From: Argonema galeatum A003/A1
GTDB lineage: Bacteria; Cyanobacteriota; Cyanobacteriia; Cyanobacteriales; Aerosakkonemataceae
Direction: 5' to 3'
DNA: 64,000 nt
Assembly: GCF_023333595.1 (NCBI RefSeq)
Contig: NZ_JAIQZM010000003.1
Span: 1 to 64,000, forward strand
Shown here: positions 1-8,362 of the stretch, piece after piece
Layout: every line of letters begins with the position of its first letter
How positions within the stretch are numbered: position 1 is the stretch's first letter
Translations under genes and position numbers: made by a program
The notes under the pieces: generated by a model
Databases searched by the model: none
The model's input: only the letters and a program-made list of their open reading frames with translations
What the model was told of the DNA's origin: nothing

Positions 1-122
1 TTTCTGGGGTTGCTATAGTTGCTATGCCGCGCTCTTATTACAACTGGGATACTCGCGCGGAATCGCAACTACGTACCTAATAAGTAGGTGGGCATAATTA
101 AACGTAAAACTGTCAGGCCCAA

Positions 123-155
123 AGAAACCCGGTTTCTTGGAGAAACCGGGTTTCT
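123..155. repeat. AAACCCGGTTTC palindromic repeat
   Basis: Two 15-base arms built on AAACCCGGTTTC are separated by 3 bases, and each arm is itself nearly palindromic. The same motif recurs near 28520, 47552 and 54922, so it is a dispersed small repeat family. Positions 1-361 hold no other recognisable gene. Confidence 0.75.
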
Positions 156-361
156 CTTAGTTCAGTTTATTTACACCCACCTACTTACCAGCCTCAACTA
201 TATAATTAGCAACTTGCGTTACTACTGTACGGGATGAAAGAGTCCCGTACTGTTTTAGGTAAAGTTATATTGCGCTCCTTTTAAAAAATATTGAGAAATC
301 TGCCAAAACCGGATCGGAACCTTAACGTAGAACTTTATAGGAATGTAACGAGGAAAACGTC

Positions 362-673
362 ATGGATAAATTACAGAGATATCGTATGGTCTGCACTCTT
401 AGCTTTGGCGACATATACGGTCAAATCGTCATTTGGTTAATTGTCATTTTCTTAAGCTTAGCTACCGCACTCGCCCTGTGGAGTACCACTCGCCAGATTT
501 ATGCTTTAGCGACCGTTGGACTCATCTTGGTGCTGTCCCTGCCCTTCTTGCTGTTTGCCTTCGTAACCACGCTGCTGAATCACATTGAGTTTACACCCCT
601 AACCCTAGAGGAAACAACTCGGACAAGCCCAGTAAATTTACCCCCCCAGGAAACTGCCCAAGTAGTCAGCTGA
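362..673 (+). CDS. small membrane protein of unknown function
   Basis: A 103-residue protein with two hydrophobic segments (about residues 20-40 and 46-72) and a polar, proline-containing C-terminus. The ATG is preceded by AGGA 7 bases upstream, which supports this start. It is followed by a clear rho-independent terminator, so it is probably a single-gene transcript. I recognise no family and assign no function. It is probably an inner- or thylakoid-membrane protein. Confidence 0.7.
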   Translation: MDKLQRYRMVCTLSFGDIYGQIVIWLIVIFLSLATALALWSTTRQIYALATVGLILVLSLPFLLFAFVTTLLNHIEFTPLTLEETTRTSPVNLPPQETAQVVS

Positions 674-748
674 ACGGTCATTGGGCATTGGTCAAGTGCT
701 ATATCAGTGCATCCGTGCATATCCGTGTCGTGCTGCATTGGTCAAAAT

Positions 749-783
749 AACTTCCCCGCTTTTTGTTGGGGAAGTTTTTGTTT
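749..783 (+). terminator. rho-independent terminator
   Basis: The stem AACTTCCCC / GGGGAAGTT has a 10-base loop and runs into a T-rich tail (TTTTTGTTT). It lies 75 bases after the small membrane protein gene and ends its transcript. Confidence 0.8.
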
Positions 784-786
784 AGG

Positions 787-917
787 GACTTCGCGCCAGA
801 AGAATATCTATGTTGGGAAGGGCGAAGCATTCCGGGCGAAAACTTATGTGTGATGCGACAGATGATCGCCGGAATGCTTCGCCCCTACATAATCTTGTAG
901 CGCGAAGGAAGTAAGTC
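787..917. repeat. MITE-like palindromic element (GGGCGAAGCATTCC family)
   Basis: An imperfect inverted repeat: the left half carries GGGCGAAGCATTCCGG and the right half CCGGAATGCTTCGCCCC. The outer arms contain ACTTCGCGC and GCGCGAAGGAAGT. Related elements occur at 8647, 10998, 60887 and 62069. It has no coding capacity and fills the gap before sdhA. Confidence 0.65.
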
Positions 918-952
918 ACCATAGATTAGGATTACGGATATCAAATCAAGTT

Positions 953-2680
953 ATGTTAGAACACGATGTAATTATAGTTGGCGGTGGATTGGCTGGTTGT
1001 CGCGCTGCTGTGGAGATTGCCCGCACCGACCCAAAACTGAGTGTAGCTGTAGTCGCTAAAACTCACCCGATTCGATCGCACTCCGTCGCGGCCCAAGGTG
1101 GGATGGCTGCTACCCTGAATAATGTCGATCCAGATGATAGCTGGTCAGCCCATGCTTTTGATACTGTCAAAGGTTCTGACTATTTGGCAGACCAGGATGC
1201 GGTAGAAATCCTTACCCGCGAAGCCGCTGATGTGGTGATTGACCTGGAACACATGGGCGTTTTGTTCTCCCGTTTGCCAGATGGTCGAATTGCCCAACGT
1301 GCGTTTGGCGGACATTCCCACCGCCGGACTTGCTACGCTGCTGATAAGACTGGTCACGCTATTCTGCACGAACTGGTTAACAATCTCAGGCGTTACGGTG
1401 TCCAGATCTACGATGAGTGGTATGCGATCGAACTTATTTTAGAAGATGCCCAGGCAAAGGGTGTGGTGATGTATCGCATCCTGGATGGGGAAATTCAGGT
1501 GCTTCGCGCTAAGGCGGTGATGTTTGCTACTGGTGGTTACGGTCGCGCTTTCAACACTACCTCAAATGACTATGCCTCTACTGGCGACGGTTTGGCAATG
1601 TCTGCCATTGCGGGTGTGCCGCTGGAGGATATGGAGTTTGTGCAGTTTCACCCGACTGGTTTGTATCCGGTGGGGGTGCTGATTTCGGAGGCGGTGCGGG
1701 GTGAGGGTGCTTATCTAATTAATAGTGAGGGCGATCGCTTTATGGCTAACTACGCCCCTAGCAGAATGGAATTGGCACCCCGCGATATTACTTCTAGGTC
1801 GATCGATCGCGAAATTAAGGCCGGACGAGGTGTTCATCCCGATGGCAGGGCTGGTGGCCCCTTTGTCTACCTGGACTTGCGCCACATGGGTAGGGAAAAA
1901 ATTATGAGCCGCGTTCCCTTTGCTTGGGAAGAATGTCACCGCTTGCTGGGTATTGACGCCGTAGACAATCCGATGCCTGTGCGACCGACGGTTCACTATT
2001 CAATGGGTGGTATCCCCGTCAACACAGACGGTCAAGTGAGAAGCAGCCCAGATGGTTTGATTGAAGGCTTCTTTGCCGCTGGGGAAGCTGCTTGTGTCTC
2101 GGTTCACGGCGCAAATCGGTTGGGTAGCAATTCTCTGCTGGAATGTGTGGTTTATGGCAGAAGAACTGGCGCTACTATAGCACAATATGTTCAAAATCGC
2201 AAGTTACCGGAGATTGATGAGCAACGTTATATTACGGAGGTTGAGAAACAGGTGCGATCGCTACTAGACCAGAAAGGGACAATCCGCATCGGCCAACTGC
2301 GGCAATCTTTCCAAGATTGCATGACCCAGTACTGCGGTGTTTTTCGCACCGAATCGCTCATGAGCGAAGGATTAGCACAGTTGCAAAAGCTACAGCAGCA
2401 ATATCAAGATATCTACTTAGATGACAAAGGTAAACTTTGGAACACTGAAATCATAGAAGCTCTCGAACTGCGTAGCTTGATGATTGTCGGTCAGGTAATT
2501 CTCACATCCGCCCTCCAGCGACAAGAAAGTCGAGGCGCACATTATCGGGAAGATTATCCCGAACGAGATGATGAAAATTTCCTCAAGCATACGCTGGCTT
2601 ATTACTCGACCGCTGGCATTGACCTTCAGTATAAACCTGTAGCGATTACCATGTTTGAGCCAAAAGAACGGAAGTATTGA
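953..2680 (+). CDS. sdhA: succinate dehydrogenase/fumarate reductase flavoprotein subunit
   Basis: A 575-residue flavoprotein that oxidises succinate to fumarate, the catalytic subunit of complex II feeding electrons to quinone in the thylakoid or plasma membrane. It shows the FAD-binding [10 protein letters not shown] motif (residues 7-16), the [11 protein letters not shown] flavin-attachment segment (about 43-53), the FHPTGLYP active-site region (about 227-234) and a C-terminal helical domain. The length fits the family. sdhB and membrane anchors are not adjacent, which is usual in cyanobacteria. No strong Shine-Dalgarno is visible. The next gene is convergent. Confidence 0.93.
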   Translation: MLEHDVIIVGGGLAGCRAAVEIARTDPKLSVAVVAKTHPIRSHSVAAQGGMAATLNNVDPDDSWSAHAFDTVKGSDYLADQDAVEILTREAADVVIDLEHMGVLFSRLPDGRIAQRAFGGHSHRRTCYAADKTGHAILHELVNNLRRYGVQIYDEWYAIELILEDAQAKGVVMYRILDGEIQVLRAKAVMFATGGYGRAFNTTSNDYASTGDGLAMSAIAGVPLEDMEFVQFHPTGLYPVGVLISEAVRGEGAYLINSEGDRFMANYAPSRMELAPRDITSRSIDREIKAGRGVHPDGRAGGPFVYLDLRHMGREKIMSRVPFAWEECHRLLGIDAVDNPMPVRPTVHYSMGGIPVNTDGQVRSSPDGLIEGFFAAGEAACVSVHGANRLGSNSLLECVVYGRRTGATIAQYVQNRKLPEIDEQRYITEVEKQVRSLLDQKGTIRIGQLRQSFQDCMTQYCGVFRTESLMSEGLAQLQKLQQQYQDIYLDDKGKLWNTEIIEALELRSLMIVGQVILTSALQRQESRGAHYREDYPERDDENFLKHTLAYYSTAGIDLQYKPVAITMFEPKERKY

Positions 2681-2730
2681 AGTTTGCCAGTTTTCGATAT
2701 TTTCGGTTCTTTCGGGTCAAATATGCGGTC

Positions 2731-2792
2731 GTAGGGGCACGGCATAATTAAAATATTGGTACGCTCGACATACTGATGATGCCGTGCCCTAC
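2731..2792. repeat. GTAGGGGCACGGCAT inverted repeat
   Basis: The arms GTAGGGGCACGGCAT and ATGCCGTGCCCTAC differ by one bulged G and enclose about 33 bases. It sits between the convergent sdhA and PIN-toxin genes. It could act as a bidirectional terminator but looks like another member of the GTAGGGGC-ended repeats. Confidence 0.6.
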
Positions 2793-2841
2793 AAAATGTT
2801 CGTTTTGAACGGCATAATAATTCCCAAAGACCACCCATTTG

Positions 2842-3303
2842 TTAAGCTTCTGTTTTAGGTGAATACCAGGTTTCAATGGAAAGCGATCGCACTTCTTGGA
2901 TTCTTTGAAAATCGCGATCGGCAGAAACAAGGGTAAGATTGTGTTGGATCGCAATTGATGCAATCCATAAATCATGTTGACTAAAACCAATATCAATCAT
3001 ACGAGTTCTTCTGCGTTTACTTTTCTCCTTTGGCCCAAATCTTTGCATCAGTTCAGCTTGAAACTTCCCATAAATTTCAGCAGTTATTGAGTCGATTTCG
3101 TAGATAAGAATATCTTTTAAGAATTCCTTAACTCGATTCAGATTGCTTTCTTTTTTTTGGGAATTTTCTGCCATATAAATCAGTTCAGCCTGTACAATAA
3201 CACAAGTTGTAATTTCAGATTGGCTAAGTACTGCTAAACGAGAGAGGATATCTGGTTGATTTTGAATTGCGAAACTACAGTGATTGGTATCTAACAAGTA
3301 CAT
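2842..3303 (-). CDS. PIN-domain toxin, VapC-like
   Basis: A 153-residue PIN-fold protein beginning MYLLDTNH, with the first catalytic Asp in LLDTN, a Glu in QAEL and C-terminal acidic residues in HDLWIASIA and SADRDF. VapC toxins are Mg2+-dependent RNases. I chose the ATG at 3303; a TTG at 3315 overlaps the antitoxin stop and is a possible alternative. It follows the small gene that reads from 3599, as in vapBC operons. It is the last module of the split restriction-modification locus. The RNA target is unknown. Confidence 0.85.
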   Translation of the reverse strand: MYLLDTNHCSFAIQNQPDILSRLAVLSQSEITTCVIVQAELIYMAENSQKKESNLNRVKEFLKDILIYEIDSITAEIYGKFQAELMQRFGPKEKSKRRRTRMIDIGFSQHDLWIASIAIQHNLTLVSADRDFQRIQEVRSLSIETWYSPKTEA

Positions 3304-3311
3304 GGCACAAT

Positions 3312-3599
3312 TCAACCTTCTTCAGAATCTTGATTTTCATCATCAGCAGGCATATATATTCTACTACGGGAACTATGCACCAACTCTAAACATTCCTCTA
3401 AATCATCTCCTTCCCATTTCCCAATTTTTTCTAGCGTTTTTAAGATTGATGCTGCCGTAGATTTCTTTCGTGTACGCCTCATTTTGATGAAGAGAACGAA
3501 ATCTAGCAACTCCTCCAAAACATCATCTGATGTTCCATCAATTTCCTTAAGCAACAATTCTTTTACTGTCAACTGAGTAGATGTTTCGTGAGTCATCAT
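3312..3599 (-). CDS. probable antitoxin partner of the PIN toxin
   Basis: A 95-residue acidic protein starting at a double ATG, with GAGG 7 bases upstream. It is helical (KELLLKEIDGTSDDVLEEL) with a basic patch (KMRRTRKK) and a very acidic C-terminus. Cyanobacterial DUF2281-like antitoxins have this character, but the family call is tentative. A longer start at 3659 exists, but its extra 20 residues are an out-of-frame reading of a methylase-derived repeat, so I reject it. The stop of that repeat's methylase frame overlaps this ATG. Confidence 0.7.
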   Translation of the reverse strand: MMTHETSTQLTVKELLLKEIDGTSDDVLEELLDFVLFIKMRRTRKKSTAASILKTLEKIGKWEGDDLEECLELVHSSRSRIYMPADDENQDSEEG

Positions 3600-3640
3600 A
3601 ATTTTGCCTCTTTTGGATATTTTACCATTATAGCAACTCC
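3595..3640 (-). repeat. methylase-derived repeat, copy 3
   Basis: Read on the minus strand, this 46-base stretch encodes GVAIMVKYPKEAKL followed by TGA. It matches the last codons of the N-terminal R-M half (copy 1, 6505-6549) at about 37 of 45 positions, although the R-M gene itself lies more than 1 kb away. It contains the Shine-Dalgarno sequence of the antitoxin that follows. Its KEAK matches how the C-terminal half begins (AKIYHADLWG). Confidence 0.75.
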
Positions 3641-3700
3641 GAAATCTTATTGTTTCCATTTAATTCAATTATTCTGAGTTTCACTTTCTCTCTGCATACT

Positions 3701-4948
3701 CTACTCAATTGGAAAACCGGGAAAGATTCGATCGATCTCTGTCATCAGTTGCATGGTTTCTTTAAGTGCCACAACTACTTTTTGATAGTGCAACACATCA
3801 TCAAATGATAAACTACGTTTGGCTTTCTTGCGGTCTTTCAGCCATTTATCTAAGACTTGATAGCCGCCAATTTTGAACTCCCAGACATCGGGTGCAATCC
3901 CTTCAAAATAACTGGTTTTATTGATATAAACTCGCTGTTTTGTGGTATTATAGGTGACTTCGGTAACGGCATTATCGCCATCGCCGCCTACTTTGGTAAT
4001 TAGCTGATTAAGTTTTTTGGATTTCATCAGGTGCAAATCTACTAATTCCTGACCTTTTTCGCCTAAGTCTTTGAATAGTCGATCGTTGCTGGTGAGAGGT
4101 ACGCGAGGAAAATCTATTTTGAGAAATTCGGCGTAGCGTTGGCGATAGGTGGGACTGTGGAAGATGGCGTAGATGTAGTAAAAGATGGCTTCTGGTGTGG
4201 GGATGTATTTTAATTTTTCTTGAATTGAATTAATAAAATTTTGAGATATATTTGTTTCAATTTTATCACTTACAAAGAGAGAACCCTGTGGATTATCAAC
4301 ATCAGGATAAAGGTAAAGAGGAAAAACATAATTAGCCTCTTTAAGAGATAAGGTATGGTTATCAATTAGGTTAGAGGTACATAAAACTTGATCGTAAATT
4401 CTTTCTATTTCAACATTACGAGATGTAATAAATCCTAAGTTATTGCCTTGTAAAAAATTTCTCATAATTTCATTTCTTGGAAGTTCAACTACATCCTCAT
4501 GGTTATAATAAGATCTCCAATCAAACGGACGATAAAGACATTGTGTAAAATGTTTTTTCCAATCTTGATTTGACTTAAGAGAACGTCGCTTTTGGCTTAA
4601 CTTCCAATCTCTTGTATCCTGAATTTCGTAGATCTTGCTGATTTCCTCATCTGTAATGTTCAAGTCTCTAAATTTTTCTATACGTTTACGGAGTTCTGAT
4701 GAATCAAAATCAAAAACAAAATGATCGCGATGAGTTTTGACTCCTGTTGAATTGACAGGCATGATGTCAGTAATCTTCCATCCCCGTTCATACTCTGCTC
4801 TGCAATCTGTATTTTGAGGAATGAAAAGATAAAATGGCGAGTTTGGCAAAATTTCTGTCCATTCAACCGTATTTACATCATGCTCTTGAAGATAGCCATA
4901 TTTATCTTCCCGTGAGCCCCAGAGATCGGCGTGATAGATTTTAGCCAT
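3701..4948 (-). CDS. C-terminal half of split type IIG/ISP-like restriction-modification protein
   Basis: A 415-residue protein corresponding to the C-terminal target-recognition part of single-chain R-M enzymes. It starts AKIYHADLWG, which in unsplit relatives follows directly after the methylase domain, and ends with a helical segment (DDVLHYQKVVVALKETMQLM) like the end of the intact paralogue at 54998-58339. The FDWRSYYN and YALFHSPTYR-type blocks (here YAIFHSPTYR) are family landmarks. The ATG lies 8 bases after the hicA stop with no strong Shine-Dalgarno, so translation may depend on coupling. The two halves total 1032 residues, close to a complete enzyme. Whether they assemble is not known. 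Confidence 0.85.
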   Translation of the reverse strand: MAKIYHADLWGSREDKYGYLQEHDVNTVEWTEILPNSPFYLFIPQNTDCRAEYERGWKITDIMPVNSTGVKTHRDHFVFDFDSSELRKRIEKFRDLNITDEEISKIYEIQDTRDWKLSQKRRSLKSNQDWKKHFTQCLYRPFDWRSYYNHEDVVELPRNEIMRNFLQGNNLGFITSRNVEIERIYDQVLCTSNLIDNHTLSLKEANYVFPLYLYPDVDNPQGSLFVSDKIETNISQNFINSIQEKLKYIPTPEAIFYYIYAIFHSPTYRQRYAEFLKIDFPRVPLTSNDRLFKDLGEKGQELVDLHLMKSKKLNQLITKVGGDGDNAVTEVTYNTTKQRVYINKTSYFEGIAPDVWEFKIGGYQVLDKWLKDRKKAKRSLSFDDVLHYQKVVVALKETMQLMTEIDRIFPGFPIE

Positions 4949-4956
4949 AGTAGATT

Positions 4957-5199
4957 CTAAAAAAATAATTGGGTGAGTAATTGCTCGCGAGTTAGTTCAA
5001 AGTGATCCTCAATATCTCGCAGAATTGCACTGAGTGTCCCGATTTTAATTGGGCTGTGATTGGGGATGGTGATGTGATGTTCACCGTTTTTCTGCGTGGT
5101 TAGACGAATATGACTTCCCGTTTGATGATCTACGATGTACCCCAATGTTATCAACGCCTTAACTAACGCTTCGCCTGACAAGTCTCTGGGCAACTTCAT
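4957..5199 (-). CDS. hicA: HicA-like mRNA interferase toxin
   Basis: An 80-residue HicA-fold protein: LSGEALVKALITLGY, then the GSHIRL motif carrying the catalytic His, then HHITIPNHSPIKIGTL. HicA is a small dsRBD-like RNase. Its start overlaps the upstream HicB-like stop by 4 bases (ATGA), the usual coupling in this family. The gene appears intact, unlike the second hicA at 6084-6308. It sits between the halves of the R-M gene. Confidence 0.88.
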   Translation of the reverse strand: MKLPRDLSGEALVKALITLGYIVDHQTGSHIRLTTQKNGEHHITIPNHSPIKIGTLSAILRDIEDHFELTREQLLTQLFF

Positions 5200-5405
5200 G
5201 AAGCGATAACCTCATCATAAACAATGTGTAGACGAATCAGTTTAGGACGATTTTGTGGATCGGGATAATGACAATGAACGGCATCTCGTGTCAATTCTCG
5301 TAACTCTTCAATACTGTCAGCCTGAGTAAAAATAGATTCACCGATCGCTCTGGCAGTATAACCACCTTCCGAATCATTTTCTACCAAAAATATAATTTCT
5401 GTCAT
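5196..5405 (-). CDS. hicB: HicB-like antitoxin
   Basis: A 69-residue protein starting MTEIIFLVEND, with the EGGYTARAIGESIFTQAD core of the partial RNase-H fold of HicB. It has no C-terminal DNA-binding extension, so it probably neutralises HicA without a strong autoregulatory domain. I prefer the ATG at 5405; an ATG at 5435 would add MPTQEQIKHK. It overlaps hicA by 4 bases and follows the DUF5615 gene closely. Confidence 0.85.
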   Translation of the reverse strand: MTEIIFLVENDSEGGYTARAIGESIFTQADSIEELRELTRDAVHCHYPDPQNRPKLIRLHIVYDEVIAS

Positions 5406-5438
5406 CTTGTGTTTAATCTGCTCCTGAGTTGGCATCTG

Positions 5439-5804
5439 TCATAAAAAAGGAAGAATACGAACTCTCGATCGAGTTTCATCAACGGTTATTAAAGCACCTG
5501 ATTCTAAAGATGAGCGAAACTGATTGATGGCATTGATCGCAATAGTTTCTAAACGCTCTGGTAACACATCTTGGGTGCGAACTTGAATGACGCTGGGGCC
5601 ATTTGCCTGAGTTGCTGCAAGTAACGCTCCAAAGTCTAAATCGTGAGTGAAAACGATATATCCATTAGCGTTTGCCCACTCCATAATAGTGCGATCGCTT
5701 GCAAGCGGATCGCCAACAGATGACCAATGAGCAGCTTCAATATCATATCTTGAAAACACATTTACCCAATCTGGTGAAAGGTTCATATCAATCAAAATTT
5801 TCAT
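5439..5804 (-). CDS. DUF5615 PIN-like protein, probable toxin
   Basis: A 121-residue PIN-like protein starting MKILIDMNLSPDWV, with TIMEWANANGYIVFTHDLDFG, typical of DUF5615 (Mut7-C-like) proteins. Acidic residues D6 and those in THDLDF would form the metal site. It is encoded 4 bases overlapping the DUF433 gene, the usual partner. Such pairs are regarded as toxin-antitoxin modules, although the activity is less studied than VapBC. It sits inside the split R-M gene. Confidence 0.85.
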   Translation of the reverse strand: MKILIDMNLSPDWVNVFSRYDIEAAHWSSVGDPLASDRTIMEWANANGYIVFTHDLDFGALLAATQANGPSVIQVRTQDVLPERLETIAINAINQFRSSLESGALITVDETRSRVRILPFL

Positions 5805-6031
5805 GTTGTACTTAAAGAAACTTCTACTTCTTCAACACGCCATGCAGCATAAGCTAAACATTCTTTTAAATCTTCGGATTCCAGGTAAGGATAGGCTCGT
5901 AAAATCTCTTCTTGAGTACGTCCGGTAGCCATTAATCCTAGAATCATACCTACGGTGACTCGCATCCCTCGGATACAGGGTTTACCGCCCATCACCTCTG
6001 AACTAATCGTGATTCGCGTTAATTTTCTCAT
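5801..6031 (-). CDS. DUF433 protein, probable antitoxin
   Basis: A 76-residue DUF433 protein with the signature GGKPCIRGMRVTVGMILGLM and ASGRT-like turn (here MATGRTQEEILRAYP), predicted to contain a helix-turn-helix. DUF433 proteins pair with DUF5615. Its ATG overlaps the TGA that closes a second copy of the methylase-derived repeat, and AAGGA in that repeat lies 9 bases upstream as Shine-Dalgarno. Translation therefore appears coupled to the remnant methylase frame. Confidence 0.85.
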   Translation of the reverse strand: MRKLTRITISSEVMGGKPCIRGMRVTVGMILGLMATGRTQEEILRAYPYLESEDLKECLAYAAWRVEEVEVSLSTT

Positions 6032-6063
6032 ACTGCTTTTTCCTTGGGATATTTAACCATTAT
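6028..6063 (-). repeat. methylase-derived repeat, copy 2
   Basis: A 36-base near copy (3 mismatches, two of them synonymous) of the end of the R-M N-terminal half. It encodes IMVKYPKEKAV plus a stop that overlaps the DUF433 start codon. With copy 1 at 6505 it flanks the hicBA module as a direct repeat. A further partial echo (TATCCCAAGGA) lies at 6071-6081. Confidence 0.85.
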
Positions 6064-6083
6064 TGACTTATCCTTGGGATACT

Positions 6084-6308
6084 TTATTCAGTTTTCCATT
6101 CAGTTTCTGGAATGTCGGCACTTATCATTATATTACGTAGCGTTCACATCGGCAGATCGCGCCCCTTGTGATACGGAACAATCGTTTGAATCTGAAGATC
6201 GAGATTTCGCCACTTACGATGACTCCCTTTTTGTGAAACTAACTTAAACCCATAACGCTCCAAAATACGCTCAACTTCATCTGCATTCATGCGTCGGGTA
6301 CGAGTCAT
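6084..6308 (-). pseudogene. hicA: hicA interrupted by an in-frame TGA
   Basis: The gene starts ATG at 6308, overlapping the hicB stop by 4 bases, and encodes a HicA with GSHRKW and IVPYHKGRDLPM. A TGA stop at 6144-6146 ends it after 54 residues. The same frame then continues TLRNIMISADIPETEWKTE to a TAA at 6084-6086, which is a normal HicA C-terminus. HicA proteins usually have Gly after the DLP(I/V) motif, so the stop is probably GGA changed to TGA. Codon spacing is otherwise intact. The 54-residue product retains the His motif but loses the last helix and is probably inactive. Confidence 0.85.
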
Positions 6309-6508
6309 TTAACTGAAATCTCCCGTAAAATTGTTCCTGCTTTTAATACAATCGGATCGGGTTCAAGATAGAGTGCGATCGCCTCACAAATATTTTCTAA
6401 AGCTTCTTCTTCCGTTTCTCCTGCTGAAACACAACCCGGTAATTCTGGACACCAAACTGCCCAATCACCCGTTTCCAGATCGGTTTCAAGAATAACACGC
6501 CATTTCAT
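6305..6508 (-). CDS. hicB: HicB-like antitoxin
   Basis: A 67-residue protein starting MKWRVILETDLETGDWAVWC, with CPELPGCVSAGETEEEALENI, the defining HicB motif. Its start codon overlaps the TGA of the R-M N-terminal half (ATGA), and AAAGAG within the last methylase codons serves as Shine-Dalgarno. Its toxin partner downstream carries a nonsense codon, so this may be an antitoxin without an active toxin. Confidence 0.88.
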   Translation of the reverse strand: MKWRVILETDLETGDWAVWCPELPGCVSAGETEEEALENICEAIALYLEPDPIVLKAGTILREISVK

Positions 6509-6549
6509 ACTACTTTCTCTTTGGGATATTTAACCATTATAGCAACTGC
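6505..6549 (-). repeat. methylase-derived repeat, copy 1 (in its native gene)
   Basis: The last codons of the R-M N-terminal half (AVAIMVKYPKEKVV, stop). Copies at 6028-6063 and 3595-3640 stand in front of other toxin-antitoxin modules. In the intact paralogue the homologous position is VAIAIGVRYEKPQPEV, followed without a break by the C-terminal domain, so this marks the break point of the gene. Confidence 0.85.
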
Positions 6550-8358
6550 GACACCTTGCTGAATATCAAACACATTTTGATCGGGTGATCCATCGGGAGC
6601 AACTTCTTTTTTCTTGCTATTTCCATGTAAATCCATTACATAAATTTCATCAAAAGTCTTTTCAAGACTCTGACGCATACCTCTAAAAGTTGGATTATCC
6701 AGATAGCCATGATTGGTAATAAATGCAAGAATGCCTGAGCCTGTTCTGTCGATTCGCCACTGTCCAAACCGGATAAATTTCACATAGTCATCTTGTAACC
6801 ATTTGGGATTTCTTTCACCTAAAGGCAATCCATCTACTTGATAGTAATCTCGAATTAAGCCATCAATCCACTTGCTTTTATTTGCGGAATGTCCCGAATA
6901 GGGCGGATTGCCTAATACTACCATGACGGGAGTATCCCTTTTAATAGTCGAGGCTTCGTTTGCCTCCTGTGCTACATACTGACCAAACAAAATCTCTGAT
7001 TTTTTCAGCGCTTCATCTAGCGTATTCGTGAGGTAAATTCCCAACCGCTGTTTACCCTTAAACTCATAGCCAAGTTCTTGAAGTTGTAGACCCAATTTGA
7101 GGTGAGCGATCGCATAAGGAGCCATCAATAACTCAAAACCAAATAACCTATTTAGCAAATTTTCTCGCACATAACTATCCCACTGATTCGCCATGCCGAT
7201 TTCTTCTAGATTGCGATAAATCTGCTTCACAACTTCATAGAGAAACGTGCCCGTTCCTGTTGCTGGATCGAGAATTTGGACTCGCGGCTTTTGCGTCACC
7301 GGATCTTTAGAATTATCTGCCAATCCCAAGGGTAAATCAAAGCGATCTTTGAGAATTGCATCGATCGATCGCACAATAAATGATACAACAGGTTCCGGTG
7401 TGTAATAAACACCCCGACTCTTCCGCAATGCTGAATTATACGCCGCCAGAAACGTCTCATAAAAATGTACAACTGGGTCTTCTTGACGGGTACGCCGACC
7501 AAAGTTTTCGAGAATATTGCCCATATCTACCTGAGACAATAATTGCACCAAATCATCGATCGCCCAATCAATTTTGCTAATTGCATCAGTTTCGACAATC
7601 GTATTAAATAAACGCTTCAAAAATGGATTTGTTGCTGGAATATAAGTGCCAGCATTGCGCCGAGTAAACTGTTCTCCATCTGTATTTTGGGCATGACCAA
7701 CTCTGGCGGTAAACAACCCATAAGATATAGTTTGAGCATACATATCAGCAAAATCAGAATCACTAATATCCGGCAGCAATACCTCACTAAATCCCAGTTT
7801 CAGTTGATGCAATTCACCCTCATTTGTTTCCAAACTTAGGGCTGTTTCTGTCGCCAACAAAATCGCCTTTGTCAATCTCGCCATCTGTCGAGCCAAGTCT
7901 TCAGGACTGCTAATAATTTCGCCTGTATAGTTGAGAAACTGATCCAGCAGCGCGGTAATCTTATCGGTATTTTTTGCCTGAAGTTTATCCCCATTCAGGT
8001 CTGCTAAAATCTCTGTCAGCCTACGCTTTCCGTTGACATACCAACGAAATTCTATATAATTAGTTAATACCAGATTAGGGAACGCCTCTAAATAGCGTTT
8101 TAGCTGCTCCGTTTTCTCAATTCGATCCAAATCTAGCCCAACATCTTTGGCTTCGACATAACCTACCAGTAATTCGCGCCGTTTTATCGTGAAATCTGGA
8201 ATTCCTGCTTTATTGCCCTTTTCTTCAATAACTGCATCAATGCCTTTAATGGGATCGTCAAGTAAATCTTTGAAGGCTGGATAATGACTTCTCTCACTGC
8301 CTTTTTGCAGATTCTTTTGAATCGATTTGAGATAAGTATCAAAAGAGATAGATGGCAT
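6505..8358 (-). CDS. N-terminal half of split type IIG/ISP-like restriction-modification protein
   Basis: A 617-residue protein. Residues about 50-75 hold a PD-(D/E)xK-type nuclease signature (IPDF, D55; VEAK, E69 and K71). Residues 362-373 hold methylase motif I (LDPATGTGTFL), and GNPPYSG (483-489) is motif IV of N6-adenine methylases. It ends at VKYPKEKVV, where relatives run into the target-recognition domain. That domain is encoded separately at 3701-4948, beyond intervening toxin-antitoxin genes. The TGA overlaps the next hicB start. It would cut and methylate DNA if both halves assemble; this is inference. Confidence 0.88.
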   Translation of the reverse strand: MPSISFDTYLKSIQKNLQKGSERSHYPAFKDLLDDPIKGIDAVIEEKGNKAGIPDFTIKRRELLVGYVEAKDVGLDLDRIEKTEQLKRYLEAFPNLVLTNYIEFRWYVNGKRRLTEILADLNGDKLQAKNTDKITALLDQFLNYTGEIISSPEDLARQMARLTKAILLATETALSLETNEGELHQLKLGFSEVLLPDISDSDFADMYAQTISYGLFTARVGHAQNTDGEQFTRRNAGTYIPATNPFLKRLFNTIVETDAISKIDWAIDDLVQLLSQVDMGNILENFGRRTRQEDPVVHFYETFLAAYNSALRKSRGVYYTPEPVVSFIVRSIDAILKDRFDLPLGLADNSKDPVTQKPRVQILDPATGTGTFLYEVVKQIYRNLEEIGMANQWDSYVRENLLNRLFGFELLMAPYAIAHLKLGLQLQELGYEFKGKQRLGIYLTNTLDEALKKSEILFGQYVAQEANEASTIKRDTPVMVVLGNPPYSGHSANKSKWIDGLIRDYYQVDGLPLGERNPKWLQDDYVKFIRFGQWRIDRTGSGILAFITNHGYLDNPTFRGMRQSLEKTFDEIYVMDLHGNSKKKEVAPDGSPDQNVFDIQQGVAVAIMVKYPKEKVV

Positions 8359-8362
8359 TAAA

